Assembly (NCBI GenBank): GCA_004431415.1 | Contig: QPMI01000638.1 | Span: 62,001-126,000, forward strand | Reading direction: 5' to 3' | Length of the DNA stretch: 64,000 nucleotides | From: Cyanophora paradoxa | Lineage: Eukaryota; Glaucocystophyceae; Cyanophorales; Cyanophoraceae | Shown: piece after piece, positions 22,801-34,350 of the stretch | Numbering within the stretch: the stretch's first letter is position 1 | Layout of the letters: each line of letters opens with the position of its first letter | Made by a program: the position numbers and the translations under genes | The notes under the pieces: generated by a model | Told to the model about the DNA's origin: nothing | Seen by the model: the letters and a program-made list of their open reading frames with translations, nothing else | Databases searched by the model: none

Positions 22801-24747
22801 CGGGCGGGAGGCGCTCCTCCGCGCCGCCGCCGCCCGCTTCGACAGCCGCCTCGCCACCCAAGTCCTCACCGGTGCGTGCGCCCCCGCTCGTGCCGCCGCC
22901 AGCCGACCGACGGCCGGCGCCGGCGCAGCGTGGCGGGGCTGGAGCCACCGGAACCGCCTGCTGAAGCGCCTGGGCGACGTCGCGCGCGTCCGCAACGACG
23001 TGCGCCCCGCCCCGCCCCGGCCCGCCGCTGTGCGCGCGCTCTGACCGCCCCGCGCCCCCGCAGCGGGCGGCGGTGGAGCGGGTGTGGGCGGAGTGGCGCG
23101 GCTCGGCGCGGGCCAAGCGGGAGGGCCGCGCGCAGATCGAGGCGGCGCGCGCCGACCTGAAGAGCGTCCACGCCGAGCTCGAGAAGGCCCGCAAGGCCCT
23201 CGACGTGCGCCGCGGACCCGCACTCTTTGGCCCCCCAGCGGAGGGAGCCCCTCGCTCACGCCCCCGGCAGGTGGCGTCGGCGGAGAGCACGGAGTACAAG
23301 CGGCAGCTGACGGAGACGCTCGTCGTTCTGCGGCGGACAGAGGCGGCGGTGGCGGAGACGGGCGGCGAGGGCGAGCGGGCGCGGCGCGACCAGGCCGCCC
23401 TCCACCAGCAGCTCAAGGAGGCCCGCGCCGCCCTCGAGGACTCCACCCGCCAGTCCGAGGCGCGCCCCGCGGGGCCCCCCGCCCCTGCACCCCCTCGCCC
23501 CGCCGCTGACCCCGCCCGGCGCCCCTGCGAAGGCGTACCGCCGGGAGGCGAACAGCTTCCGGGCGCAGCTGGCGCAGGCCATGGTGCAGGTGCTCTCCCG
23601 AGGGGGCGGGCGCCGGGGAGGGGAGGCTCACGGGGGGGCGGCGGGCAGGTGGAGCAGGGGCGGTCGGCGGCGCAGGAGCGGCGGGTGGCGTCGGACGAGG
23701 TGGCGCAGCTGCGGGCGCAGGCGGAGGCGGCGGTCGCCGAGAAGCGCGAGGCCGAGCGGCACGCCGACCAGATGCGCGACGAGCTCGCCCGCTACATGGC
23801 CGAGGTCCCGCGCCCCGGCCCCGCGCCGCCCCCGCCGGCCACCCCTGAGGCGCCGCGGCAGATGGAGCGGAGCCGGCGGGACCTGCAGGAGAGCCTGACG
23901 CGGTCGGAGAGCTACCGGCGCCTCCTCGCCTCGTCCCTCGAGCAGCTCAACACGGCGCGCATGTCCACGCACCAGCTCGACGGCTTCCGCGCGCTGCTCA
24001 CCAGTGCGCGGCGCCCCCGCCGCCCCCGCGCTGCCCCCCCCCGCCTCCTTACCCCCCGCGCGCTCGCTCGCGCAGGCTACGTCGACGAGTGCGCGGCCCC
24101 ACTCCTCGCGTCGCGGCCCTCGGCGCCGGCTGACGCCCCGCGGCGCGCAGGCTCGAGCGCTCGATCTCCTCCGCCTCGGCCGGCGCGCTGGGCCCCGTTC
24201 CGGGCGGAGCCTCGGGCGCCCACGCCCCCGCGGCCGGCTCTTCCGGCGCCGGCGGCCGCACTTCCACGGTGCGTGCTGCTTGCGCCTCCGGCCCCTGTGG
24301 CACTGCACGCGTCGCCGACTCCGCGCGTCTCCGGCAGGCGCGGGCGGCGGCGGCAGCGCTGATGCAGCAGATCGGGGGCCCCGCGTCGCGGCAGGAGGCG
24401 GAGGAGGAGATGGGCCGCTTCCGCCCCCCGACAGTGGCCTTCTCGGGCACGGCCGCCGCCTCCGCCGCAGCCACGCAGCCGCCCCTCTCCTACCGCTCCA
24501 CCGCGAGCCGCGAGCCGGCGCCGCAGGGCCCCCAGCAAGTGTACGCCCGCTCGCCTCGTCCGAGCCCTGCCTCTCGTCGCCCTCCTCACGCGCCCCTCTC
24601 CGCGGCAGGATCATCCGAGCGCGGGAGACGGCGCGGGCCCTGGACTCGATGGGGCCCGTCATGGTCGACCTCTCATTGCCGCAGGACCCGCCGACGCAGC
24701 CGCCGCGGGGCCTCACCAGTAGCGTCCGCCGCGCCATCAACCACTAG
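13893..24747 (+). CDS. Giant W-repeat coiled-coil protein (Sfi1/centrin-binding-repeat-like)
   Basis: At least about 3,000 residues in many exons. The first open exon (from about 13893, after an acceptor) leads to EVAQELARREAARDI and SVKQEDLSDNVLQLRQ; the true start is upstream and unresolved. Then come about 40 modules built on A-F-x-x-W-R-x-W/Y, such as SWRQWRES, AWNAWRQYV, SWRHWREFV, AFGTWREYA, AFDAWKQEL, AWSAWREFV, AWSKWRQFV, MFGAWRAWA, IFAAWRKWA, AFAAWVEFA and CFGNWREYA. Each is followed by Arg-rich helix (RRVVARLQ type) and separated by Ala/Glu/Arg coiled coil. The C-terminus (23.07-24.75 kb) is coiled coil ending in SVRRAINH. Alternating W-repeats resemble Sfi1-type centrin-binding repeats of centrosomes and basal bodies, but the spacers are longer, so the function is inference. 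GC3 is near saturation and several introns are GC-AG. Confidence 0.7.
14251..14296 (+). repeat. Poly-C tract followed by (AC)n and (CG)n, intronic
   Basis: About 19 consecutive C, then ACAC repeats, then CGCG. It sits a few bases after a GC donor in an early intron of the W-repeat gene (14244-14322). Confidence 0.85.
17417..18560 (+). repeat. 433-bp tandem exon-intron duplications
   Basis: GAGGCCGAGCTGACGCGGCT occurs at 17417, 17850 and 18283, exactly 433 bp apart each time. The units are nearly identical over their length, including the internal intron (GTGCGCGCCGCCGAG...TCTGCAG). A more diverged unit precedes at about 16978. Each unit encodes one AFGTWREYA plus one AWKQEL module. Confidence 0.9.
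19132..20162 (+). repeat. Near-exact 156-bp repeat, two copies 875 bp apart
   Basis: The segment beginning GAGCTGGCGGACCTGAAGAG at 19132 recurs at 20007 with no difference I can see, up to the GCCGGCAGCGGGC at about 19287 and 20162. It encodes SSELADLKRRQEAEREAARA through AWSAWREFVAERRRQR. The spacing is about twice the 433-bp unit. Confidence 0.85.
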
Positions 24748-25672
24748 TAGCCGCAACCACCAAATCTTCCTGAAATTGAATTGTAGATCTAGATGTTATT
24801 CGATGGTTCGCAGAGTCATGTTAGAATTCTTTGTGTTGTCTCTCAAAATCAAACTTGAACATGGAGCTTGGAAAAAGAACCTTCGATTTCCGAGAGGGTA
24901 ACCTCGCTTTGTGGCCCTGATCATGATCCTTGCAGGCCCGGGGGCCTAGGCCTGAGTCTGATTTCAGATTCTGAGAGTCTACTAGGCTATCAAACCTTGA
25001 AGATCATGAGATTAACCGTTTAACGGTCCTCGGCTTTCACGTTTTTTTGACTCATGATCGTGATTCGGTGATCAGCCTAGCCGCCGGCCGCTGAGCAGCC
25101 TGGGCGGGCAGCCGCTGAGCTGCCGGCAGTGAGTCGGAGACTCAACGGTTAACCTTTCCTGCGAGCACCCGGCCCCGGGCCCCCGAAGTCGCTGCGAGCC
25201 GCAAATCATGCCATGATGAGCCGCTCAGCGGCTGAGCCTCTAAGCCCCCGGACTCGAGCTCGGAGCTCGCCGGGCTGGCCGAGTCGAGGAGTCTGACGGT
25301 AGGAAGACTTCTAAAGGCTTGAAGCCCCTGAGGCTTAGCTTGCTTAGCCTACAGGCTACTGCAGCTGGCTACTAGGCCCTGAGCTTCGGAGGCTAGTACT
25401 GCCTCGCTGGACGCGTCAGCGGACCGATGATCATTAGGAAAAGACTCATTTGGGCCAGCCTGCCAAAGTCTAACTTTGCCTCCTTCGGCAAACGCAGCCA
25501 TCCGACGCTCTAGATCCACACAAAAAACCAAAATCCCAAGGTCAATTTTCGAATTCGGGGATTGCGGACGGGCAAGGGGGCAGTCGGGGGCAACGAAGGG
25601 AGGGAAGTGGGGCGGGGGCGGGGTGGGAGTAGAGCAGAGAGCGTACAGGGGGACGGGGCGAGGTCTTCACGC
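24748..25672. other. Convergent intergenic region, no gene seen
   Basis: Between the 3' ends of the W-repeat gene (+) and CFAP61 (-). Lower GC at first, with many short palindromes (TGATCATGATC, GAGCTCGGAGCTC, CCTAGGCCT). No frame has gene-like composition. Confidence 0.5.
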
Positions 25673-28600
25673 TCACGGGCCCGTGATGTTCGAGGGGTCG
25701 CCTGCAGCGGAGAGCGCGTGAGGGGAGGGGCGGGGGCGAGGGGGCGCGCGGCGGGAAGGGCACCGGGGATGAGGTACATGGAGAGGTGCTTGGCGTTCTG
25801 GCGCAGGTGCCTCAGCAGCGCCTCCTCCACCACCTGCGCCCCGCCGTGAGGGGCGGCGCCGCGGGGCCCGGGCCGGGGGTCGGGGCCGGGGGGCGGGGGC
25901 GGGCCTTGCGGGAGGCCTTGGGGAGGGAGGCGGTAAAGTCGGCGCGGCGCTGCGCGGAGAGGTGCCCCGCGGCGTCGAGCTCCGCCGCCACGTCCTTGCG
26001 CAGCGCGTGCATGTCCTGCCCCCGCCGGCGGCCCTCGGAGGGGGCCCCCGCCGGGGCGCGGGGCGGGGGCGGGGGCGGGGCGGACGGGCTCGGCGGCGAG
26101 CTCCTCCTGGACGCGGCGGCGGAACTCGCCCCAGCGGTCGTGGTACTGCCCGAACGACCACGTCTCCCGCAGGAAGCTGCCCCCCGCACTCAGCGCCGCG
26201 CGGGGCGGGCCGGGCGGGGCGGGGCGGGGCGGGGGCGCGCTGTATGAAGTCGGGGATGAGGCCCTCGTCGTAGCGCTGCTCCACCCGGTTCAGGTAGCCG
26301 GCTGCCGAGGTGTGAGGGGCCGGGCCGGGGCGGGGCGGGGCGGAGGGGGCCGGACCGGGGATGCCGTAGAGGGAGAGGAGGTTCTGGAACTCGACCGGCT
26401 CGCGCCCTGTGTACGTGATCGACTCCACGCACCCGTACTGCCCGCCCCGTCAGCCCCCCGGGGCGGGCCCCGGGGGCAGGCGGGGCGGGCGCGCCTGGTC
26501 GACGTGCATGCGGAAGTAGTCGACGCCGTCGACGTCCGTCACGAGGTCCCGCCCCTGCGCCCGCCTCGCGCCGGGCGGCGGGGCGGGGCCGGGGCGGGGG
26601 CCCGGGGGCGCACGTAGGACTTGTCGGCCTGGGCCTCGACGAGGGGCCGCGGGCGCTCGGGCGACTCGAAGTGGAAGTAGTGGAGGGCGCCTGCGCGCCG
26701 CTCGAGGCCGCCTCGGCCGGCGCGGGCGGGGGGCGCGGGGGGCGCACCGGGGAGGACGCCGCCGGAGGCCTTGGGCTCCGAGAAGACCGGCAGCTCCATG
26801 AACTCGTCCCCCGTCACCTGCCGCCCCGCCCGCCCCGCCCCCGTCAGCCGCGGCCGCCGAGGGGCCGGCGGGGGCCCGCGCACGACGGCCGAGGCCTCGG
26901 AGAGGGGCGCCGGGGGCGCCCCCTCCTCGCCCGACTCCGGGTCGAGCAGCGAGAGCACGATCCCCGCCAGCTGCGCCCCGCCCGCTCGCCGCCTCCCCCG
27001 CGAACGAGAGCGCGGGGCCGCACGTGGGTCCCGACGTGGCGCGAGTTCGCGTACTGCAGCGGGTGCTTCGCGCGGTACTTACGCGCGAACTGCGCGGCGC
27101 GTGAGACGGCGGGAGACGGGGGCCGGGGCCGGGGGCGCGGGCCTTGACGCCGGGCCCGGCGGCGAAGATGGCGGGGTCGTTGGTGAGGAACTTGTGGGTG
27201 ACCACGAGCCGCCCGTCGTACACCAGGCTGCGCGCGCCCCGCCCGCTGCGGCCGGCGCGACCTGGCGGGGCGGCGGGGCGGGGGCACCTGTTCTCGTTGA
27301 GGGCGGCGAAGATGTCGGGGTCCACGTCCGGCGTGTCGCAGCAGACCAGCAGCCGGCACGCCACCCACTGCCAGGCCCCGCGCTCAGCTGGGGCGAGGCG
27401 GCGGGCCGGCGGGGGGAGGGGCGGGGGCCGAGGGGACCTGCATCTCGCCCTCGGCGTCGGGCGGGCTCCCCTCGGGGGGCGCCGCGCGCAGGACGAGGGC
27501 GGAGAGGGCGCCGTCCTCGCCCCCCTCGACGTTCGCCAGCGTGAAGTTGTCGTGCACCTGCCCCGCCCCCCGCTCCAGCGCGGCCGGCCAGGCGCCCCGC
27601 CGGCCCCGCGCACCTGGATCCCCTCCCCCTCGAGGGCGGCCGCCACCTGGGCCTCCACCCGCGGGTTGTTGAAGCAGCTCGCCCGCTGGTCCGCCGGCCG
27701 CGGGGGCCGCACCTGGGGGCGGGTGAGGGGGAGGGCGGGGGCCGGGGCGGGGGCGACGCGGGGGCGCGCCAGGACGATGCGGGAGGGGGCGACGCCGGAG
27801 GCCATGAGGCCCTCGACGGCGCAGTAGGCCGAGAGCGTCGCCCCGTACACCACCGCCATCCCCCACCTGCCCGCCCCCCGCCTCAGCGGCCGCCGGGCGG
27901 GGCGGGGGCGGGGCGGGGAGGCGGGCCCGCGGAGGAAGTGGGCGGGGAGGTGCTCGCGCAGCGCCCGCACGGAGCGCTCGTTCGAGAGGGAGAAGACGCC
28001 GCGCATCGCCCCCGCCCCCGCCTGCCCCGGCCTCAGCGCCTCGCGCCCCGCGCGGGCCGCGCTCGCCGCTCGGGTCGGACCTCGGGGGCGAGGCGGGCGA
28101 GGGACTGGTCCTGGAGGCCCGTGGTGACGACGAGGTAGTCGTAGGGGAGGAGGAAGCCCGAGGAGAGGGCGAGGGTCCGCCGCCCCCGGTCCATGTCCAC
28201 CACCTTCCCGTCGAACACCCGCACCTGCCGCCCCCGCCCCCCTTCAGGGCCCCCCCGCAGCGCCGGCCGAGAGAGCGCGCGCGCGCACCTTGGACTCGAG
28301 GGCGAGCTGCGCGTACTCGAGGCGCGTGAAGCAGTGCGACGTCGAGACGAACGACGGCTGCCCGCCCCGCCCCCGCCCCCTCGGCCCGGGCGGCCCGGCG
28401 CGGCGCGGGCGGGGCGGGGGCCGGCGGACCTCGCCGGGGGCCGGCCCTCGGGAGCCCGCCCGGGAGACCAGCGTGAGGCTCGTGAAGCGCAGGTAGGGCA
28501 CGAAGCTCTGCCCGCCGGCGCGGCGGCGGGGCGGGGGCGCGCGTGGGCGGGGGGCGCGTGGGACGGGCAGGCGGGGCGGGCGGGGCCGGACGAGGGACTC

Positions 28601-31600
28601 GAGGAAGGAGACGCCGGTGTCGGAGGCGCCGACGACGACGAGCCGCGCGTTCACCGCCGTCTTCCGCTCCGTCACCTGCCCCCCGGGGCCTCAGCGCGCG
28701 GGTCGGGGCGGGGCCGGGGCGGGGCGGGGCGGGCCATCTTGCGGGTGAGGAAGTGGAGGGCAAAGGCCTCCCCCTCGGCCTGCCCCGGGACCTGCACCCT
28801 GCCCCGCGCGCCTCAGCGGGGCCGGGGAGGGGCGGGCGCGGGGCCGCGCACTGGCGGCGGGGCCGGACTTGGATGAGCTGGGGGAGGACGCTGGGGTTCG
28901 TCGCCCCGGGGTGCTCCTTGTAGTAGAGCGCCGACTTGCGGCTCTTGCGGAAGATCTCCTTGAAGAAGGCCCGCGAGTGGGCCGGCCCCGAGAAGAGCGG
29001 GTTGAAGAGGGAGCTCGCCAGGTAGGCGTGGTTCGCCGCCACGTACTGCGCCCCGGGCCCGTCAGCCAGCCGAACCCGCACCCGCCCCATCCCAGCCTCT
29101 TCGGAGCCTGTAAGAGTGCTCGACCCCGATTTGCACGTCCTATCTATCAGCTCGCCGGCGGGGCGGGCAGGGCCGGGGCCGGGGCTCGCGGGGGCGGGGC
29201 GGGGCGGGGGAGCGGCGGACCTGGCGGAAGTCGATGAAGCGCTGGAGCTCGTAGCGGCCCTTGAGCTCCTCCACGTCGCGCCCCGCCTCGGCGTCCAGCA
29301 CGGCGAGGGCCACCACCTGGCCCCGCGAGAGCCCCAACCACGCCGTCCGCGCCCCGCCCGCCTGCCCCACCGCCCCCTCCACTGCCCCCTCCACCGCCTC
29401 CCGCTCCTCGTCCTGCGCCCCCCTCAGCAGCCGCCCTCGTGCGGCCGCCTAGCTGAAGACGATCTCTTCGACGGCGCTGCCTCTTGTGGGACGAGAGGCG
29501 GTGGTTCTGGGTGGGCGGGGCGGGGGCGGGGCGGGGCGCACGTCGAGGCCGAGGGCGAGGCGGCGGACGCCCTCGATGTCGGCGGCGGCCGCCTGCCGCA
29601 CCTCCTCCATCGGCCGCAGCGCCTGCCGGCTCGCCAGGTACAGCACGTGCCTGCTCGGCAGCGTCGCGCCGCGCCGGGCCGCCCCGGGCCGGCGCCGGCG
29701 GGGCGGAGGCGCACGCGAAGGTGGAGGAGACGCGGGGCTCGACGGGGTCGAGGTGGAGCAGCAAGGGGAACTCCGCCGAGGCGTGCGGCAGCGTCAGCAC
29801 CATGTAGTCGCGGCCGCCGTACAGCCCGAATGCCGCCTGCGGGGGCCCCGCCGCCGGGTCAGCCACAGGCCGGGAGGCGGCGCGGGGGCGGCCCGGGGCG
29901 GGCGGGGGCGCCTGGATGAACTCGGCGGAGCGGGACTCGTAGCGCGCGTCGATGCAGAAGAGGGTCACCCGGAAGGCGTTCCCCTCCCCCAGCACCTGGC
30001 CCCCCGCCCCGTCACCCCCCGCCGCCCCCGCCACCCGAGCCGGCCCCCCGCGGCGGGTGCGCACGACGTGCACGGTTGGGTCCTCGAAGGTCACGCCCTG
30101 CGCGCTGACCCCCAGCGAGCGCTCCAGCTCCGCCTCCGCCTCCTCCTCCTCCTCCTCCTCCGCAGCCACCGCCTCCGCGCCATCGCCCTCGGCCGCCGGG
30201 GCGCCCTCCGGGTGCGCCTCAGCCGGAGCCGGCGCGGCGTCGGCCGGCGCGGCGGCGGAGGCCTCCTCGCCCTTGCCGGAGCGGGAAGAGCGGGCGGAGC
30301 GGTCGGCGGCGAGCTTCTCCTGGGCGGCCTTCTCGAGGGCAGCGAGGCGGGCGGCCTTGGCGGCGAGGCGCTCCCTGCGGCGCCGGCGGCGCTCGGCGCG
30401 GTCGCGGAAGGCGGCGAGGGCCTCCTCCCGCTGCGCCTCCGTCAGCTTCACCAGCGAGTCGTACGGCTCCAGCACGAAGCCCTGCTGCAGCAGCTGCACG
30501 TCGAGCTGCGCGCCCCCGCCTCAGCGCGCGCCACGGGGGGGCGGCGGGGCGGGGGCGGGGGCCTGGGAGGTGAGGGCCATGAGGCCGACGGCGCGGCCGT
30601 TGACCTCGGCGACGAGCGCGCGGTTCTCCTCGTCCTGGCTCTCGATGAGCGACGCCAGGAAAAACTCCCCGTACCTGCCCCGTCTCAGAGGCCTGTGCGC
30701 CCCGCGCGTCGCGGGGCCGGCGGGGCGGCGCGGCGGCGCCCACCGCTCCGTGAGGACCTCGCTCTGCGAGTTGAAGATGGGCACCAGGTCGTCGTGGTCC
30801 TCCACTCGCGCCGTCCGGATCTTCACCGGCGCCACGAAGTACTGGGGCAGAAGGGGTCACCGGCTGGCGTCGCGTGCCCCGCGCGCCCGGCGGGGGGTGC
30901 GCCCACCGAGCTGCGGATGTCGAAGACGGAGTAGACGGCGCCGTCCTCCCCGGCCTTGTCGCTCGCCGGCACCTCCTCCGCCATCTTCTGCGGGGGACTC
31001 AGGGGGCGCGGCGGGGGTGCCGGGTCGCGCGGCGGGCCTCGAAGGGGTAGAAGGGCATCTGCTGGTACCGCGTCAAGACCAGGCAGTGGGCCACGTCCGT
31101 GAGGGTCGTGAAGAGGGTGCGGAGGACGAGGTCGCCCGCCGCCGGCTCCACGCTCACGTCCGCCACGAAGTAGGCGAGCCACATGGAGTTGTGGACCTGC
31201 CGCCGGCGGCGCGGCTCGGGCAGGGCGCAGCACAGGACGCTGGCGCGCTGGCCGGGGCGCACATTGATCTCCGGCTGGCCGAAGACGCGGCCGAACCAAG
31301 TCTCCCACTCGGGCCCGCTTGTGACCGCCTCCGCGACAGCGAGGCCCGGGTAGTCCGTGAAGGCAGCGAACGCGCACACGTTACCGTTCATATCCAGGAC
31401 CGTGAGGGAGAGCAGCGCATTCTCGCTGCGCACGGCGGCGAGGCGCTCGTTAAGCAGTTCAAGACGAGCAGGCTGCTGGCGGCTGTAGCTAACGGCTCCG
31501 TGAGTGCAGATGGGCTCACATGAGGTAGCCTAGGTTCTCTACGCCGTAGCGCGACTTGAGCACGATGGCATCGTCCGCCACGAGGGAGGCGACGGATGCC

Positions 31601-31653
31601 TCGTCCTCGACCTCGGCCCGCCGCACAGTGAGGCCGCTCCCTTCGGCGGCCAT
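25673..31653 (-). CDS. CFAP61: Cilia- and flagella-associated protein 61
   Basis: Axonemal protein of the radial-spoke / calmodulin-associated complex, with GNAT-like N-terminal and flavoprotein-like Rossmann C-terminal regions. It starts MAAEGSGLTVRRAEVEDEA. Landmarks in order: LTVLDMNGNVCAFAAFTDYP, LVLTRYQQMPFYPFEA, KIRTARVEDHDDLVPIF, YGEFFLASLIESQDEENRA, an Arg/Ala/Glu linker with an Asp/Glu run, RVTLFCIDARYESRS, YMVLTLPHASAEFPL, RKSALYYKEHP, ARLVVVGASDTGVSFLESLV (Rossmann), STSHCFTRLEYAQLALES, LLPYDYLVVTTGLQDQS, VVYGATLSAYCAVEGLM, LVYDGRLVVTHKFLTNDPA, VESITYTGREPVEFQN, YDEGLIPDF and HLSMYLIPG, ending DPSNITGP. Order and motifs match animal CFAP61 throughout. About 25 short introns of roughly 50-75 nt are present, some GC-AG. 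GC3 is near saturation. Confidence 0.92.
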
Positions 31654-31752
31654 CGCTAGGCGCTTGCTTGCTGCGACTTCCTTGTTGCGGCCGGCTTTAA
31701 AACAAATAACGTACTCCCCTTAGCGCGCCGGCCGCCTCCGCCAATCTTCAGG
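31654..31752. promoter_or_regulatory. 99-bp divergent promoter, CFAP61 / guanylate kinase
   Basis: Only 99 bp separate the two start codons. It includes an AT-rich patch CTTTAAAACAAATAACG (about 31696-31712) flanked by GC-rich GCGGCCGG and GCGCGCCGGCC. Both promoters must overlap here. Confidence 0.45.
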
Positions 31753-33713
31753 ATGGCGTGGCTGTTCAACAGCACCAGCGAGTCGGATAACTTGAAAGTG
31801 AGCATCCCCGCATGCCGGCGCCCTAGCTGCCATTTTCATACAATCCGGCACACGCCGCTGCGTCGCCGTCCGCGGACCCTGAGTACTAGGCTAATCTCTC
31901 GCAGTAATTGGATTCGAATAGCGCGTATAGCGCGCAGAACCCACACACGCGTATAGCGCGTGGAACCCAGACGCGCGCTCGCAGACTGCGCGCTCGATGG
32001 TGGAGAAGCTGATTCAGGAGAATGAGGCTCTTAAGCAACAAATAGCGGATCTGCAGGCCAAGGCGAAAAGCGCGGAAGCGGCGTCGTCCGCCCTTGCTGA
32101 GAAGGACAAGGAGATCGCACGGCTTAGGCAGGAAAAAAAGGATTCCGAGCTAAGCTTCTTAGACGCAAGTAAAACAAGTAAGCTCTACGCGAGCCACGCC
32201 ACGCACGCCTCACCGCGCCCAGCTGACGCCGGACTGCCGCAGAAAATGCTCAGATTGTAGGACTGAAGAAGAAGTTGCGCGCAGCGCGCGACGTGATGGA
32301 CGTCGATGAAGAGATCAAGATTGTCTTGGAGAAAGTTAGCTCGCTGCGTTGCCAATCGCCGCCCGCTCCTCAGCGTCGCCGCGTCCGCAGCTTCACGCCG
32401 CACGGAAGTACGTCTCCGACGACGGGCCGTCACGCCCGCTGGTGATTGCGGGTCCCTCGGTGCGTCCCCATCCCAGTACTCATGTGCGTCTTGCTGAATC
32501 CATTCTCCTTTTACTAGGGCGTCGGCAAGGTTGGTCTCCTGGGCGTGGGGAATGGGTGCGAGCGGGGGATGACTCGCGCTACCCCCCCCCCCCCCCCCCG
32601 TCTCCCTCCCCCCCGGCGCCCCCCTTCACAGGGCACTCTCATCGATAAGCTCATGAAGGCCGATCCCGACGTTCGCATGCCTTTCCCTGCGCCTCGCGTA
32701 CCACTCTAATGTGGCGCCGGGCTGGTGCAGCGCTTTGGCTTCTCTGTTTCGCACACCACGCGGCAGCCACGGCAGGGCGAGCAGGTGCACATTCTCTGCT
32801 CTTCCAGCCCGCCCCCCGCATCCTGCGGCCCCAACATTCTCGAAACCGTAGCACGGGGTCAACTACTTTTTCGTTTCCAAAGACGACTTTGAGCGCGTGC
32901 GCCTCAGCCCGAGCGGGTCACCCGGACCGCACACTGCCCCCCCCTTCCTGCTAACCGGGGCCTCACCGCAGCAAAAGCCGGAAATGGTGGAGTGCGCGCC
33001 GTCATTCGCTCGCTTCGCTGGCCAATTTATAGCACTTCTTTCCATGCTCAAGCGCTGGCTATGCGCAGGTGGGCGGAGGTTCACGGGCGACTCTACGGCA
33101 CCAGCGTCCAGGCCGTCAAGGTGTGGGGCCCGCGGAAACCATTGGAGAGGGCGTAATCCATGCGCGCTGCAGGATGTGCTAGCGCAGGGCCGCGTGTGCA
33201 TCCTGGATATAGGTCCGAGCTCCACACGCGTTCCTTTCGGGCACTGAGACTCGAGTCCCCCGCAGACGTACAGGGGGCCGAGTCTGTGCGGCGCTCGGGG
33301 CTTGACCCCTGCACCGTCTTCATCGCACCGCCCTCGATGGCAGAGCTCGAGCGCCGGCTTCGCGGCCGGTGTGGCCTGCCCGGTGTGCCAGTCGCGTGCT
33401 CTAACGCCCCACAGGGGCACCGAGACGGAAGATCAGGTCCGAGAGAGGCTCGAGAATGCCGCAAAAGAGATGGAGGTGCCTCCTCGCTCCCTCACGAGGG
33501 ACTCTTTGTGCCGCTAGTGCGATCCCCCCGTCGCAGGCATCACAACGCCCCGGACTCTTCGACCATATCGTCGTCAACGACAAGTGAGTTCTTGCGCCAT
33601 CTACATGTTTTCTCGCAGCTCTATCTCGGTCTGTCGCCTGACACTGCGATTCCGCGCCGCGTAGCCTGGAGGACACCCTCCGGCAGCTGAAGGCCATCGC
33701 ATCGTCCTTGTGA
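31753..33713 (+). CDS. Guanylate kinase with N-terminal coiled coil
   Basis: Converts GMP + ATP to GDP + ADP. The first exon is MAWLFNSTSESDNLK (31753-31797). The second gives an N-terminal coiled coil of about 75 residues (MVEKLIQENEALKQQIADL, EKDKEIARLRQEKK). The kinase domain then spells RPLVIAGPSGVGKGTLIDKL (P-loop, split by introns), RFGFSVSHTTRQPRQGEQ, GVNYFFVSKDDFER, EMVEWAEVHGRLYGTSVQAV, DVLAQGRVCILDI, CTVFIAPPSMAELERRLRGR, GTETEDQVRERLENA, FDHIVVND and SLEDTLRQLKAIASSL, then stop at 33711. GMP-binding and catalytic regions are intact. Ordinary guanylate kinases are about 190-200 residues, so the coiled-coil extension of about 100 residues is unusual. No transit peptide is evident. 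At least nine introns; one has a poly-C tract (32581-32600). Confidence 0.88.
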
Positions 33714-34350
33714 GCGCCAGCGTCGCTAGGCTCGCCTGCGCAGACACACGCATACGCGAGCCGCTGATTTGCGTGAATTCGATCTATCGATTATGAAGCT
33801 TGCGCTTGATAACACAGGCAGAGATTACGCAAGAGCTAGCTGCGCAATGCCATAGCTACCCTCCGGGACGATGTGTGAGTGCGAGCCGCTGAGCCACTGG
33901 TCCTGGGCCAGATCTAGACTCTGAGAGAGGAGTGAGAGGGACCCCGGGCCAGGATCGATATTATCACATGTATCTCAGAGTCTGGGGGACCTCGATCGAC
34001 TCGGCGAGGGCCCGCGGCCCGCGGGGCCTTGGGGAGCTACTATGGCTAGAGGCGTCAATTGCAGCGCCACGTACGCACACACACGTACAGCCACACGTAC
34101 GCGTGCACGGTCAGCGGCTGGGCCAGGATGGCCGTGGTGCCCGAACAGCGGTCACACACGCGTACGCGCGCGCACATGCAGAGACATGTATGCATGCGCA
34201 TGCGCAGGGCGTGCCGCCCCGGCAGCCGCCGCCGAGGGGGGGTATGCAGTGGGGGGTATACAGTCCCCTGATCGAAGGAGCGGCTTGAGCAAGCGGCCCC
34301 GCGGGCGGGCAAAACAGTGTGTGTGTGGGGCTCTGCCCCTGTCTGGGGCT
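33714..34350. other. Intergenic with (CA)n-type microsatellite
   Basis: No gene seen. 34070-34205 is rich in ACAC, CACACGTACG and GCATGC repeats. An ORF from 34042 continues in frame into the cyclin, but its upstream part is translated microsatellite, so I did not use that start. Confidence 0.5.

Noticed and set aside
24004-24901. Separate gene in overlapping frames at the 3' end of the W-repeat gene
   Set aside because: These frames include introns; the exon signals fit the tail of the large gene ending SVRRAINH.
27384-29090. 568-codon frame on the CFAP61 strand taken as one exon
   Set aside because: It reads through several short GC-rich introns whose removal restores CFAP61 motifs in other frames.
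34042-34350. Upstream in-frame start for the cyclin
   Set aside because: The extra 100 residues are translated (CA)n/GTACG microsatellite; ATG 34351 opens normal protein sequence.
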